From Bacillota bacterium (GTDB lineage: Bacteria; Bacillota; Bacilli; Paenibacillales; Paenibacillaceae), in contig JAEWAQ010000061.1 of the NCBI GenBank assembly GCA_023391635.1, positions 57,723-121,722 on the forward strand: a stretch of DNA of 64,000 bases, read 5' to 3'. The notes beneath the pieces are model-generated. The model saw only the letters and a list, made by a program, of their open reading frames with translations, searched no databases and was not told where the DNA came from. The position numbers and the translations under genes are program-made. Every line of letters begins with the position of its first letter. Within the stretch, counting starts at the first letter, position 1. This document shows positions 15,805 through 24,912 of the stretch, one piece after another.

Positions 15805-16569
15805 ATGGAAGCTGTCGGCACCACGCTCGTACGCTCGCAAGGCACGCTGGAAGAAGCGCTCGCGCTGGTCAGCCGCATGGGGTTCCGCCTAGTCGAACTT
15901 GGGGTGCAGCCCTGGTGCGACCTGAAGCCCGAAAAGCTGCTGGCTTGCTATGAGCAAGAAGTTGCCCGCGTCCGGAGTTTGCTGGAGCAGCATGATTTAA
16001 CCGCCGTAGCGCTGAATGCCGGTTTGGTTGAACGGACCGCAGAGGGAATGCGGATGCTGGCCGCATTGGCTCATGATTTGTCCGTAAAGCTCGTCACCCT
16101 CAATCCGCGCTCCCCGGAAACCGGCTTCCCGGAGGAAGCTGGGGAACTTCGCGAGTTTGCAGGCATTTGCAAGTCCCAAGGCGTGCAGGCTGCCGTCGAA
16201 ACCCATATGTTCTCCACGACGGAGCAGCCCGAGAATGCGCTAAAGCTGGCGCAGCAGGTTCCGGGTCTCGGACTCACCCTGGACGTATCGCACTATTATT
16301 GCAACGGGAGCGAAGACCGGATCCGACCGCTGCTCCCTTACGTCAAGCATGTGCATATACGCGATTGCGGGCGAACATGGGACCGTATCCAGATGCCGTT
16401 CGGCGAAGGGCTGCTCGACCTGAAGCGCTGGGCGGACGAGCTGCGCACGGCCCGCTACAACGGTTGGATGGCCGTCGAGTATATCGACTTGCCGGAGGTC
16501 GCTTTCCCGGTAGAAGAGGCAACGGTGAACTGCAAAAAAGCCATTGAGGCGACATGGAGAGACGAATGA
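15805..16569 (+). CDS. Xylose-isomerase-like TIM-barrel sugar isomerase/epimerase
   Basis: A 254-residue protein of the sugar phosphate isomerase/epimerase superfamily. The metal ligands appear in the usual order: Glu in AAVETHMF, Asp in LTLDVSHYY, His in KHVHIRD, and Glu in MAVEYID. ATG 15805 has GGGAGG about 11 bp upstream; an in-frame start at 15700 would lie inside the PhyH gene. Its stop is one base before the next ATG, so the three genes are one transcript. Its substrate is unknown. Confidence 0.82.
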   Translation: MEAVGTTLVRSQGTLEEALALVSRMGFRLVELGVQPWCDLKPEKLLACYEQEVARVRSLLEQHDLTAVALNAGLVERTAEGMRMLAALAHDLSVKLVTLNPRSPETGFPEEAGELREFAGICKSQGVQAAVETHMFSTTEQPENALKLAQQVPGLGLTLDVSHYYCNGSEDRIRPLLPYVKHVHIRDCGRTWDRIQMPFGEGLLDLKRWADELRTARYNGWMAVEYIDLPEVAFPVEEATVNCKKAIEATWRDE

Positions 16570-16570
16570 A

Positions 16571-17551
16571 ATGAACATGCGAAAAGCTGTCGTCATCGGC
16601 TGCGGCGGCGCGGGCACCAACCACGCCGTCGGCTATTCCAAGCTTCCCGGCGTGCAATTGGTCGGCGCCGCCGACATCGATTTGTCTAAAGCGCAAGCGC
16701 TCACGGCCAAAGTGGGCGGAAAGGCGTACGCTTCCTTCGAAGAGTTGATCTTAACGGAAAGGCCGGACCTCGTGTCAGTATGTACGCGCGAGTATGATCA
16801 TGACCGGCCCGCGATTTTCGCCCTGGAGCATGGCTGCCATGTGTTGAGCGAAAAAATAATGGCGCATAGCCTGCAAGCGGGGACCGACATGGTGGAGTCG
16901 GCCAAGCGATCGGGCAAACGGTTGGGTGTCGATTATAACTACCGTTTTATCGACAGTATTCAAATTTTGAAACAACAGCTGGATTCTGGCGCGATTGGAG
17001 AGGTCAAAACAGCATCGTTTCAGGTTCACGCTTACTGCCACCATCATGCGCTCGATCTGATCCGGTATCTGTTCGGCGATCCGGACGAACTGATCTCCAC
17101 GTTGACCGAAGCCGATGCGGAACGGAATTACCCTTGGGATCTCGCGCATGAAATGCTTTATATTCCTTCCTACAACGAAACGACGGTCATGCGCTTCGGC
17201 ATGATGCTGCTTACGCTAACCGCATGCCACCGGTCCTTCCAATATCCGTTGATGGAAATCGAAATGACCGGTACGAATGGCGCTCTCCAACTACGCCGCA
17301 TGCAGGCCGATTCCGTCAATGGCGAAGTGACCATCCAGCGCGAGAAGAGGATCGATCGGATCGTGCCGGGACCTTTAACGCTGGACGATACCTTTTACCG
17401 CTCCGTCGCCGGTTGGGTGGATTCCCTGCTAGGCCGTCAAACCGCGAGCGCGACCGGGGAGGACGGATTGCAAGCGATGCTGCTGGAGCAAGCGATATCC
17501 CGATCCCATCGGGAAAAACGTTATGTAGCCGCAGCGGCAGGACATGCATAA
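16571..17551 (+). CDS. Gfo/Idh/MocA-family oxidoreductase
   Basis: A 326-residue NAD(P)-dependent dehydrogenase. The Rossmann motif is AVVIGCGGAGTNHA (residues 5-18); the conserved Glu-Lys is in LSEKIMA (about 94-100), and HHHALDLIRYLFG carries the substrate-side His. Unlike the protein at 5811 it lacks GH109 motifs, so it is probably an ordinary sugar or inositol-type dehydrogenase. ATG 16571 has GGAGAG 8 bp upstream. It may act in sequence with the PhyH oxygenase and isomerase. Confidence 0.85.
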   Translation: MNMRKAVVIGCGGAGTNHAVGYSKLPGVQLVGAADIDLSKAQALTAKVGGKAYASFEELILTERPDLVSVCTREYDHDRPAIFALEHGCHVLSEKIMAHSLQAGTDMVESAKRSGKRLGVDYNYRFIDSIQILKQQLDSGAIGEVKTASFQVHAYCHHHALDLIRYLFGDPDELISTLTEADAERNYPWDLAHEMLYIPSYNETTVMRFGMMLLTLTACHRSFQYPLMEIEMTGTNGALQLRRMQADSVNGEVTIQREKRIDRIVPGPLTLDDTFYRSVAGWVDSLLGRQTASATGEDGLQAMLLEQAISRSHREKRYVAAAAGHA

Positions 17552-17648
17552 GGCTGAAATCCATACGCGCGATCGCCAAAAGATGGCTCCTGTATCCGAC
17601 AGGGGTCATCTATTGTTGCTTATCTGAGCAAGGACAGGAGGTTTATCG

Positions 17649-19406
17649 GTGTTCCGATGGTTATCCCAATTGACGATCCTCCAAAAGCTGATCCTCACGT
17701 TTCTGCTCGTTCTCACGCCTTTGTATATATTGAGTTTATCGATGAACGAGTCCGGCTCCGAGACGCTCAAGTCGGAGATCTCGAAATCCATGCTGTCGAA
17801 AGTCGACTATTACATGAATACGATCGACTCCGAATTCAACCGCATCATCAAGCAGGAGATCGAACTGATGTACGATGACGATCTGTCCAAGCTGAGCGTG
17901 GCTTATTCGGCGATGGACAATATCGAGCGGATGCAGTCGACCCGCAGGCTCGTCAAGCGGCTGGAAACTTTGAAGAGCGGCAATCGCTACGTGAAGGACA
18001 TAGCCGTTTACGTCAGCGACATCGGGAGCATCTTCGCCACCGCCAGCTCTACCGTGCCTTTTCCGACCGACGAGTTTTTCCATTCCCCGATGTCGAAGGA
18101 ACGGCACGATTCTCCGATCCGACTGTGGAACGGGCGGATGTTCATCAGTTTCCCCTTCCCGGAACGGGCTTTCTTCGGCGAATCCGGAAAGCCTTCTTTC
18201 GTCGTTCATGTCGAAATCCACGTACAGGAATTGGTCAACGACTTGAACCGTTTCGTCTCCCATGAAGAAGGAGGCACGGTGTTGGCGGATTCGGCCCGGT
18301 CCTGGATCTTGTCGGATCGGGGGGAATCGCCTTTTCAGGATCGTATGCTCGCTTGGCTGGACGATACGACCGCGGCGGCTCAAACGAGCGGAACCGGAAC
18401 GTTGGCGATCGAACATAGGAAGTATATGGTGACGTATCAGAAAGCCCCGAGCATCGGCGCGGTTATGCTGACGTATACGCCGGAGGAGCAGATGCTCCAA
18501 CCCATCCTGAAATATAAACGGTGGTATTGGCTGCTATCGGTAGTCTCCTTGTTCATCGTCCTGATCTTCTCCTATTCGATCTATAGCTTGATTCACCGGC
18601 CGCTCGTCCGTCTGCTTCAATCTTTCCGAAGCGCCGAGATGGGGAAATTCCAGCGAATCGGTTCGTATCGGTTCAAAGATGAATTTTCGTATTTGTATTT
18701 TCAATTCAACCAGATGATCGAGCGGCTGCAGGTGTTGATTCACGAAGTCTACGAGCAGCGGTACCGCGCTCAACTGGCCGAGTTGCGAAAGCTGCAATCG
18801 CAAATCAACCCCCACTTTTTTTACAACAGCTTCTTTATTCTGTACCGCATGGCCAAATCGGAAGATTACGAGAGCGTCATGCGGTTAACGAAACATTTGG
18901 GAGAGTACTATCAGTTCATTACGAGAGATGGCCACGACATCATCCCCCTGGATACCGACGTTCAATTCGCGAGGACGTATGCGGAAATCCAAAACATCCG
19001 CTTCTCCAGACGCATCGCGATCCAGTTTCCGGACCTTCCGGCGACGATGGGCGCGACTCTCGTCCCGCGGCTCACGCTGCAGCCTTTGATCGAGAATGCC
19101 TATAACCACGGCTTGGAGAAAAAGAACGCAGGCGGGCTGATTCGGGTCCGTTTTGCTGAGGAAGAGAGCCAGGTGACGATAACCGTGGAGGACAATGGAG
19201 AAGAACTGAATGAAAATCTGCTGATGGAGCTGCAGAGAAGCCTGTTGTCGCCGGACGCGGTCGCGGAAAGCACCGGCATGATCAATATCCATCGCAGAAT
19301 CCGCATTCATTCCAAAGGGGAGGGCGGCCTTACGCTTTCGCGAAGCGAACTGGGCGGGCTGCAGGTGACGGTCTCCATACCGAAGGAGGGCGAAGGGCAT
19401 GTATAA
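17649..19406 (+). CDS. YesM-type sensor histidine kinase
   Basis: A 585-residue membrane kinase. TM1 is at about residues 12-32 and TM2 at about 297-320, with a Cache-like extracellular domain between. A HAMP linker follows, then the His_kinase domain with H389 in QSQINPHFFYNSFF, and an HATPase domain (LQPLIENAYNHG, VEDNGE). GTG 17649 has AGGAGG upstream. It overlaps the response regulator by 8 bp and should sense a carbohydrate outside the cell and phosphorylate that partner. Confidence 0.9.
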   Translation: MFRWLSQLTILQKLILTFLLVLTPLYILSLSMNESGSETLKSEISKSMLSKVDYYMNTIDSEFNRIIKQEIELMYDDDLSKLSVAYSAMDNIERMQSTRRLVKRLETLKSGNRYVKDIAVYVSDIGSIFATASSTVPFPTDEFFHSPMSKERHDSPIRLWNGRMFISFPFPERAFFGESGKPSFVVHVEIHVQELVNDLNRFVSHEEGGTVLADSARSWILSDRGESPFQDRMLAWLDDTTAAAQTSGTGTLAIEHRKYMVTYQKAPSIGAVMLTYTPEEQMLQPILKYKRWYWLLSVVSLFIVLIFSYSIYSLIHRPLVRLLQSFRSAEMGKFQRIGSYRFKDEFSYLYFQFNQMIERLQVLIHEVYEQRYRAQLAELRKLQSQINPHFFYNSFFILYRMAKSEDYESVMRLTKHLGEYYQFITRDGHDIIPLDTDVQFARTYAEIQNIRFSRRIAIQFPDLPATMGATLVPRLTLQPLIENAYNHGLEKKNAGGLIRVRFAEEESQVTITVEDNGEELNENLLMELQRSLLSPDAVAESTGMINIHRRIRIHSKGEGGLTLSRSELGGLQVTVSIPKEGEGHV

Positions 19407-21060
19407 GCTGCTGATCGTTGACGATGAAGACATGATCGTGGATGGCCTGCATGCGATATTCACGGAACAGGACGAGTTGGACCTCCAAGTTTACCGGGCG
19501 TACTCCGGGGAAGAGGCCATTGACGTGCTCAACCAAACGAGAATCGACGTCGTCCTCTCCGACATTCGCATGCCCGGTATCAGCGGACTCGAGCTTCAAG
19601 TTGAAATCACGAAGCGATGGCCGGATTGCAAGGTGATCTTCCTGACCGGCTACAACGAGTTCGAACTGGTTCAGAAAGCCGTCAGGGAAGGCGCCGTCAA
19701 CTATATTTTGAAAAACGAGGATGACGAAGAAATCATCGAATCGGTCGCGAAAGCGATTGCCCTCACCCGTGCGGAGAGAAGCGCCAAAAACTTCGTCGAA
19801 ACTGCGAAACAACGGCTCCGGGTCGCCCTTCCCGCTTTGCGGAGCGAGTATTTGAACAAGATCTGCGAAGGATACCGGACCCTCAAATCGCTGACCCCGG
19901 AAATCTTCGAGGACCTGGCCGTGAAGCCGGATCTCGACGCGCCTGTCTTTCTTGTTCTGGGAAAGGTCGACGAGTGGAGGCCAGCCTACGGACAAACGGA
20001 TAAATGGCTTCTGCTCGGCGCCCTTGAAAACATCGGAACGGAGTGTTTTAACGGGTTTATATTGCTCAGGTCGTCCTTTGAAGACCATTCTTTCTTCTGG
20101 GTGCTTCAGCCTGCGGACGGTCACTTGGAGTCTCTCCCTTCAGGGAACTCGGGCGCTCTGATCTGCGGCACGCTCGAGAACGTCCAACAGATCGCCGCAG
20201 AGCTGCTGCAGCTTCCCGTCTCGTTCTCCACCCTCAGCGGGTCGGTCTCGTGGCACCGCATCGCTTCCGGCTATGCCGCGTTGAAAAGATCGCTGGTTCG
20301 AAAGCTTGGCCATGAAATGCTGGTCGTGCTGAACGGAGAGGACGACGAAGCGAAGGAGGATCAAGAGCGGCGGAACGAGCATCACATCCGGATGCTGTTC
20401 GGTAACTTGCTGGAAGAAGACGGGGTGTTCGATCCCGAACAAGCCGAGCGAAGTTTCCGGATCCTCGGCGAGATCCGGCAGTTTCTTGCCGTCTCGTACA
20501 TCGATGCGGCCTTGTATTCGGAATTGTACCTCACGCTCATTTCCAAAATGCTGCAGCAGCTTAATTCGTGGGGCGGTACGGATAACGAAATACTGCTGAA
20601 GAGATTGTGGGATCTGCTCGACAGCGAGCATCGGACCGATCCGCAGAAAGGCTTGGAAGCCGTCGGACAGTTGTTGGCTGCGTGGAACGATGCCAAAGGG
20701 TCGGAGCGGTTGGAGGCGGGGAGCCGCATCGTCGCCGTCGTGAACCAAATTATCGAGGATCACCTGCACGAGGACCTGTCCCTTGCGTTTCTTTCCGGCA
20801 AAGTCTATTTGAATCCGGCTTACTTATCCAGGATTTACAAAAGCCGCACGGGCAAAAATCTGATCGATGCGATTAATGAACGCCGTATTGCCAAGGCCAA
20901 TGAGCTGCTGGAAGGATCGCTGATGAAAATTATCGATATCGCCCGCGCTGTCGGTTTTCAATCGCCAGCTTATTTCTCCAGGCTGTACAAGAAATTGACC
21001 GGGCAAACGCCGCAGGAGCATCGGGATCGGTCGATTCGGTTGAACAACCGGGACGGCTGA
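19399..21060 (+). CDS. YesN-type response regulator with AraC DNA-binding domain
   Basis: A 553-residue regulator. The receiver domain covers about residues 1-125 with acidic pocket D9-E10 and phospho-acceptor D55 in VVLSDIRMPG; the middle about 300 residues is the poorly conserved YesN linker; two AraC-type helix-turn-helix motifs end the protein (LSGKVYLNPAYLSRIYK, and IIDIARAVGFQSPAYFSRLYKK). The likely target is the importer operon that starts at 21175. Confidence 0.9.
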   Translation: MYKLLIVDDEDMIVDGLHAIFTEQDELDLQVYRAYSGEEAIDVLNQTRIDVVLSDIRMPGISGLELQVEITKRWPDCKVIFLTGYNEFELVQKAVREGAVNYILKNEDDEEIIESVAKAIALTRAERSAKNFVETAKQRLRVALPALRSEYLNKICEGYRTLKSLTPEIFEDLAVKPDLDAPVFLVLGKVDEWRPAYGQTDKWLLLGALENIGTECFNGFILLRSSFEDHSFFWVLQPADGHLESLPSGNSGALICGTLENVQQIAAELLQLPVSFSTLSGSVSWHRIASGYAALKRSLVRKLGHEMLVVLNGEDDEAKEDQERRNEHHIRMLFGNLLEEDGVFDPEQAERSFRILGEIRQFLAVSYIDAALYSELYLTLISKMLQQLNSWGGTDNEILLKRLWDLLDSEHRTDPQKGLEAVGQLLAAWNDAKGSERLEAGSRIVAVVNQIIEDHLHEDLSLAFLSGKVYLNPAYLSRIYKSRTGKNLIDAINERRIAKANELLEGSLMKIIDIARAVGFQSPAYFSRLYKKLTGQTPQEHRDRSIRLNNRDG

Positions 21061-21174
21061 ATGCTGCATGCATAAATGGTAGAAATCGGGCAACGATCGT
21101 CAAGATCGTCCCGTTGTGAGGGACGGTCCCGGACTGGATAATTAAAGCGTATTCAAATACGAGGAGGCTAATCC

Positions 21175-22896
21175 ATGAAAAAGAGAGGTCAATCGAAGAC
21201 GTATGCGGCCATCTGCGTGATGCTCGCGATCATGCTGGCGCTGTCCGCCTGCGGAGGTAACAAGGGAGCCGAGGGCAGCTCTTCGCCTGCGGCAGCCTCG
21301 CCATCTTCCGCAAGCGCGAACGATTCGGGCCAGCCCGGGGAAGGCAAGGCGGAAGAGGATCCGTACTTCGGCAAATACGACCAGCCGATCGAAGTGACGA
21401 CGGTCCGGAAGCAAGACGATACGTTCAAGTTCGACAGTGGGGAGTCGTTGGACAACAACGTATGGACCCGGACGCTGGAGAGCGAATTGAATATCAAGGT
21501 CAAAAACGCATGGGTCGCGAACGGAGAGCAATACGATCAAAAAATGAACGTTTCGATCGCATCGGGCGATCTGCCGCAAATCATTCCCGTGAGCGCGGTT
21601 CAATTAAAACAGCTTGTCGAAGCGGACTTGATTATGGATCTCACGGACGTCTACGAGAAGCATGCCTCTCCCTTTCTGAAAGAAATCATGAACCAGGGCG
21701 GGCCCGAGGTGATGGCGTCGGCCACCTTCGGAGGCAAGCTGATGGCCATGCCTTTCACCGGCTCTCCGCAAGATGGCTATTCGATGTACTGGGCCCGTAC
21801 GGATTGGCTGGAGAAGCTGGGCCTGACCGCTCCGAAGACGATGGACGAGTTTTACAAGGTCATGGAAGCGTTCGTGAAAGACGATCCCGACGGCAACGGC
21901 AAAGCCGACACGATCGGCCTGTCCATGACGAACGGACTGTTCGGAGTCGGTTATGCGACACTGGAAGGCTTTTTCAATGGCTTTCACGCTTACCCGAGAA
22001 TATGGCTGGATGACGGAAGCGGCAACCTGGTCTATGGTTCGGTTCAGCCCGAAGTGAAAGCGGCCTTGGTCAAGCTGCAGGAGCTGTACAAGGCTGGCTT
22101 GCTGGACCAGGAGTTCGGGGTGAAGGACGGAGGCAAGGCCGCGGAATTGTCCGCATCCGGCAAGGCGGGCCTCCATTTCGGCGGCATGGCGAATTCCATC
22201 TGGCCGCTGCAGCCGAGCAGACAGAACAACCCCGATGCGCAATGGCAAGCGTTCGTGCTTCCAACGGTCGACGATAAGCCGGCCCGGACGCCGCACAGCT
22301 TGGCCGTCAGCCAGTATTACGCCGTGTCGAAGGGAACGGAACATCCGGAAGCGCTGGTCAAGTCGCTGAACGTATTCGTCGAGAAAGGCTGGGGGAAATC
22401 GACGACGCCCGATATCTATTCGCAGCACTTCAACGCGGGCGGCGTGGAGAGACATAAGTACGCGCCGTTCCAGGCTTGGCCGGCCAGAAAAAACCTGGAC
22501 GCCCATCTCCATGTTTCCGAAGCGGTGCAATCCGGCGACGCATCCAAGCTGAACGCGGAGGAAACGGATTACTACAACCGGATCATGAAGTACCGCAACG
22601 GCGATACGGATACGTTGAATTGGGCGTATGACCGGGTGTTCGGACCGGAAGGCTCCTTTTCAGTGGTCAATGTTTATGAAGAGAACGACCTGACCGCGAG
22701 AAACGGTTTTTACGGGGCGCCGACGCCGACGATGGCGGCGAAAAAAGCGACGCTCGACAAGATTGAGGAAGAAACGTTCACGAAGATCATCATGGGAGAA
22801 TCGATCGACAACTTCGACAAATTCGTCGCCGATTGGAACAAGCTGGGCGGCAGTCAGATGACGGCCGAAGTGAACGACTGGAATCGATCGAAATAA
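21175..22896 (+). CDS. Extracellular solute-binding lipoprotein of an oligosaccharide ABC importer
   Basis: A 573-residue binding protein. The signal peptide ends in lipobox LALSAC (Cys at about residue 24), then a Gly/Ser/Ala linker. The body has features of the large LplA/YtcQ-type binding proteins (WVANGEQYDQKMNVSIASGDLPQI, NGFYGAPTPTM, and DKFVADWNKLGGSQMTAEVNDW at the end). AGGAGG precedes the ATG. It is followed by the two permeases of the same importer. The ligand cannot be read from the sequence. Confidence 0.9.
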   Translation: MKKRGQSKTYAAICVMLAIMLALSACGGNKGAEGSSSPAAASPSSASANDSGQPGEGKAEEDPYFGKYDQPIEVTTVRKQDDTFKFDSGESLDNNVWTRTLESELNIKVKNAWVANGEQYDQKMNVSIASGDLPQIIPVSAVQLKQLVEADLIMDLTDVYEKHASPFLKEIMNQGGPEVMASATFGGKLMAMPFTGSPQDGYSMYWARTDWLEKLGLTAPKTMDEFYKVMEAFVKDDPDGNGKADTIGLSMTNGLFGVGYATLEGFFNGFHAYPRIWLDDGSGNLVYGSVQPEVKAALVKLQELYKAGLLDQEFGVKDGGKAAELSASGKAGLHFGGMANSIWPLQPSRQNNPDAQWQAFVLPTVDDKPARTPHSLAVSQYYAVSKGTEHPEALVKSLNVFVEKGWGKSTTPDIYSQHFNAGGVERHKYAPFQAWPARKNLDAHLHVSEAVQSGDASKLNAEETDYYNRIMKYRNGDTDTLNWAYDRVFGPEGSFSVVNVYEENDLTARNGFYGAPTPTMAAKKATLDKIEEETFTKIIMGESIDNFDKFVADWNKLGGSQMTAEVNDWNRSK

Positions 22897-22961
22897 AGGG
22901 ATGATCCGAAGGGGAGGATGCTTGCAAGAGGGTCCTCTCCTTCATGGGGAGGTGCATGTCG

Positions 22962-23858
22962 ATGGGGAAACACCGGTTCGCGGATCTCCCGCTTCATTTG
23001 ATGATTTTGCCGGGCGCCTTCCTCGTGCTGATCTTCAGCTATTTTCCGATGTTCGGCATCGTCATGGCGTTTCAGCACTACATTCCCGCCAAAGGGATAC
23101 TCGCCTCGCAATGGGTCGGACTCGATAATTTGAAGTTCGTGTGGGACTTGCCCGGATCGATGGTCGTACTGCGGAATACGGTGTTCATCGCGATGATGAA
23201 GATCATCGCCGGGCTGTTCGTCCCGATTACCGTGTCCCTCATGCTGAACGAAGTGCGCAAGGAGTTCGTCAAGCGGGGCATCCAGACGCTGATTTATTTG
23301 CCTCATTTCTTGTCCTGGATTATTTTGGGCGGCGTGCTGATCGATATTTTGTCGCCTTCCACGGGCTTCGTGAACCAAATCATCAAATCTGTCGGGTTTC
23401 AACCGGTTTATTTTCTGGGCAACAATCATGTATTTCCGTACGTACTTGTCGTAACGGATGTATGGAAGGAATTCGGCTTCAGCACGATCGTGTTTCTTGC
23501 CGCGCTGACTTCCATTAATCCGGCCTTGTACGAAGCCGCGATCGTCGACGGCGCAAGCCGGTGGAAACAGACGCTGCATATTACTCTCCCGGGCATGATG
23601 CCGATCATCGTCCTCATGGCGACCCTGAGTCTGGGCAATGTGCTCAATGCCGGCTTCGATCAAGTCTTCAATCTTTACAGTCCGCAGGTGTACGAAAGCG
23701 GCGACATTATCGATACGCTCGTATACCGGATCGGGTTGATTGACGCGCAATACAGCGTGGCGACCGCGGTCGGCTTGCTAAAATCCGCGGTTTCTCTGTT
23801 GCTCATCTCGGTGTCGTATTTTCTGGCTTACCGCTATGCGAATTATCGTATTTTCTAA
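22962..23858 (+). CDS. LplB-type ABC importer permease
   Basis: A 298-residue inner-membrane permease with six hydrophobic segments. The start resembles LplB proteins (PGAFLVLIFSYFPMFGIVMAFQHY) and the EAA loop is EAAIVDGASRWKQTLHITLPGM, the docking site for the ATPase. ATG 22962 is preferred because GGGGAGG lies 9 bp upstream; ATG 22956 would be too close. Confidence 0.9.
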   Translation: MGKHRFADLPLHLMILPGAFLVLIFSYFPMFGIVMAFQHYIPAKGILASQWVGLDNLKFVWDLPGSMVVLRNTVFIAMMKIIAGLFVPITVSLMLNEVRKEFVKRGIQTLIYLPHFLSWIILGGVLIDILSPSTGFVNQIIKSVGFQPVYFLGNNHVFPYVLVVTDVWKEFGFSTIVFLAALTSINPALYEAAIVDGASRWKQTLHITLPGMMPIIVLMATLSLGNVLNAGFDQVFNLYSPQVYESGDIIDTLVYRIGLIDAQYSVATAVGLLKSAVSLLLISVSYFLAYRYANYRIF

Positions 23859-23872
23859 GGGAGGATGGCCGG

Positions 23873-24757
23873 GTGGTTGAGCGTCTTTCCTTCAGCAGGC
23901 GCCTATTCCTTATCGTGAACTATACAGCGCTGATCGTGATGGCGCTCGTCTGCATATTGCCACTTGTGCACGTATTGGCGTTGTCCTTCAGTTCGAACGC
24001 TGCCGCGACCTCCGGATACGTGAAGCTATGGCCGGTAGAGTTTACTTTGAAATCTTACGAGTTCGTGTTAGGCCGTCCTGCTTTCATGAAGTCATTGCTC
24101 GTGACGCTGGAACGCGTTGCGATCGGCTTGCCGTTTAACTTGCTGCTTACCATACTGATTGCTTACCCGCTATCCAAAGAAGCCGGCAGATTCAAGTTCA
24201 GGACAGCCTATGTATGGTATTTCGTGTTTACGATGTTGTTCAGCGGCGGGCTGATTCCGACCTATATGACCGTCAACAAAGCCGGGCTGTTGGATTCGAT
24301 CTGGGCATTGATATTGCCGGGCGCCGTTCCGGTCTTCAACGTCGTGCTGCTGCTCAATTTTTTCAGGGGACTTCCGAAGGAACTGGAAGAGGCAGCGTTT
24401 ATAGACGGAGCCGGACATTTCCGGACATTGTGGAAAATTTATTTTCCGCTTTCGTTGCCGGCCATCGCGACCATTGCGCTGTTTACGACCGTCAGCCATT
24501 GGAATGCCTGGTTCGACGGTCTGATTTATATGAACTCGCCGGACCATTACCCGCTGCAAAGCTATCTTCAGACGGTCATTGCGGGCAGGGACATGACGCT
24601 GGCTTCCTCTACGGATCTGGAGCTGTTGTCCAAGGTGTCGGACCGGACCGTCAAGGCGGCGCAAATCTTCATGGGGGCATTGCCCATCTTGCTCGTATAT
24701 CCGTTTCTGCAACGGTACTTCGTCAAAGGAATCGTGCTCGGCAGCGTGAAGGAGTAG
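23873..24757 (+). CDS. LplC/YtcP-type ABC importer permease
   Basis: A 294-residue permease with six hydrophobic segments. The EAA loop reads EEAAFIDGAGHFRTLWKIYFPL and the C-terminus ends PFLQRYFVKGIVLGSVKE, as is usual for this subfamily. GTG 23873 has GGAGG upstream. No ATPase gene follows; the operon ends in a terminator. Confidence 0.9.
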   Translation: MVERLSFSRRLFLIVNYTALIVMALVCILPLVHVLALSFSSNAAATSGYVKLWPVEFTLKSYEFVLGRPAFMKSLLVTLERVAIGLPFNLLLTILIAYPLSKEAGRFKFRTAYVWYFVFTMLFSGGLIPTYMTVNKAGLLDSIWALILPGAVPVFNVVLLLNFFRGLPKELEEAAFIDGAGHFRTLWKIYFPLSLPAIATIALFTTVSHWNAWFDGLIYMNSPDHYPLQSYLQTVIAGRDMTLASSTDLELLSKVSDRTVKAAQIFMGALPILLVYPFLQRYFVKGIVLGSVKE

Positions 24758-24798
24758 GAATTGCGGCTCCCGCGCGGGCCGCGAAAACCATATTGATC

Positions 24799-24825
24799 CA
24801 AAAAACGCTCCTCGGAGCGTTTTTT
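24799..24825 (+). terminator. Rho-independent terminator of the first importer operon
   Basis: AAAAAACGCTCC and GGAGCGTTTTTT form a perfect stem with a two-base TC loop, ending in a T-tract. The A-tract on the other side makes it look bidirectional. It separates the importer operon from the AraC gene downstream. Confidence 0.85.
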
Positions 24826-24849
24826 CGTATGATTCGCATTTTTTATATC

Positions 24850-24880
24850 TTGACGGCGAATCATATTCCCTTATTATATA
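24850..24880 (+). promoter_or_regulatory. Likely sigma-A promoter of the membrane AraC regulator
   Basis: TTGACG (24850-24855) is followed 18-19 bp later by TTATAT/TATATA (24874-24880). It lies between the terminator and the start codon at 24913. Confidence 0.55.
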
Positions 24881-24912
24881 GTGTCAAACATGGTTTAGGG
24901 GGACCCCCTCGC

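Noticed and set aside
17582..17612. Short hairpin CTCCTGT/ACAGGGG between the Gfo/Idh and YesM genes
   Set aside because: Stem is short and imperfect, with no T-tract; not enough to call a terminator.
24214..24912. Long in-frame extension upstream of the membrane AraC gene
   Set aside because: It overlaps a clear permease gene and a terminator, and lacks hydrophobic or domain features. ATG 24913 is followed at once by the expected first membrane segment.
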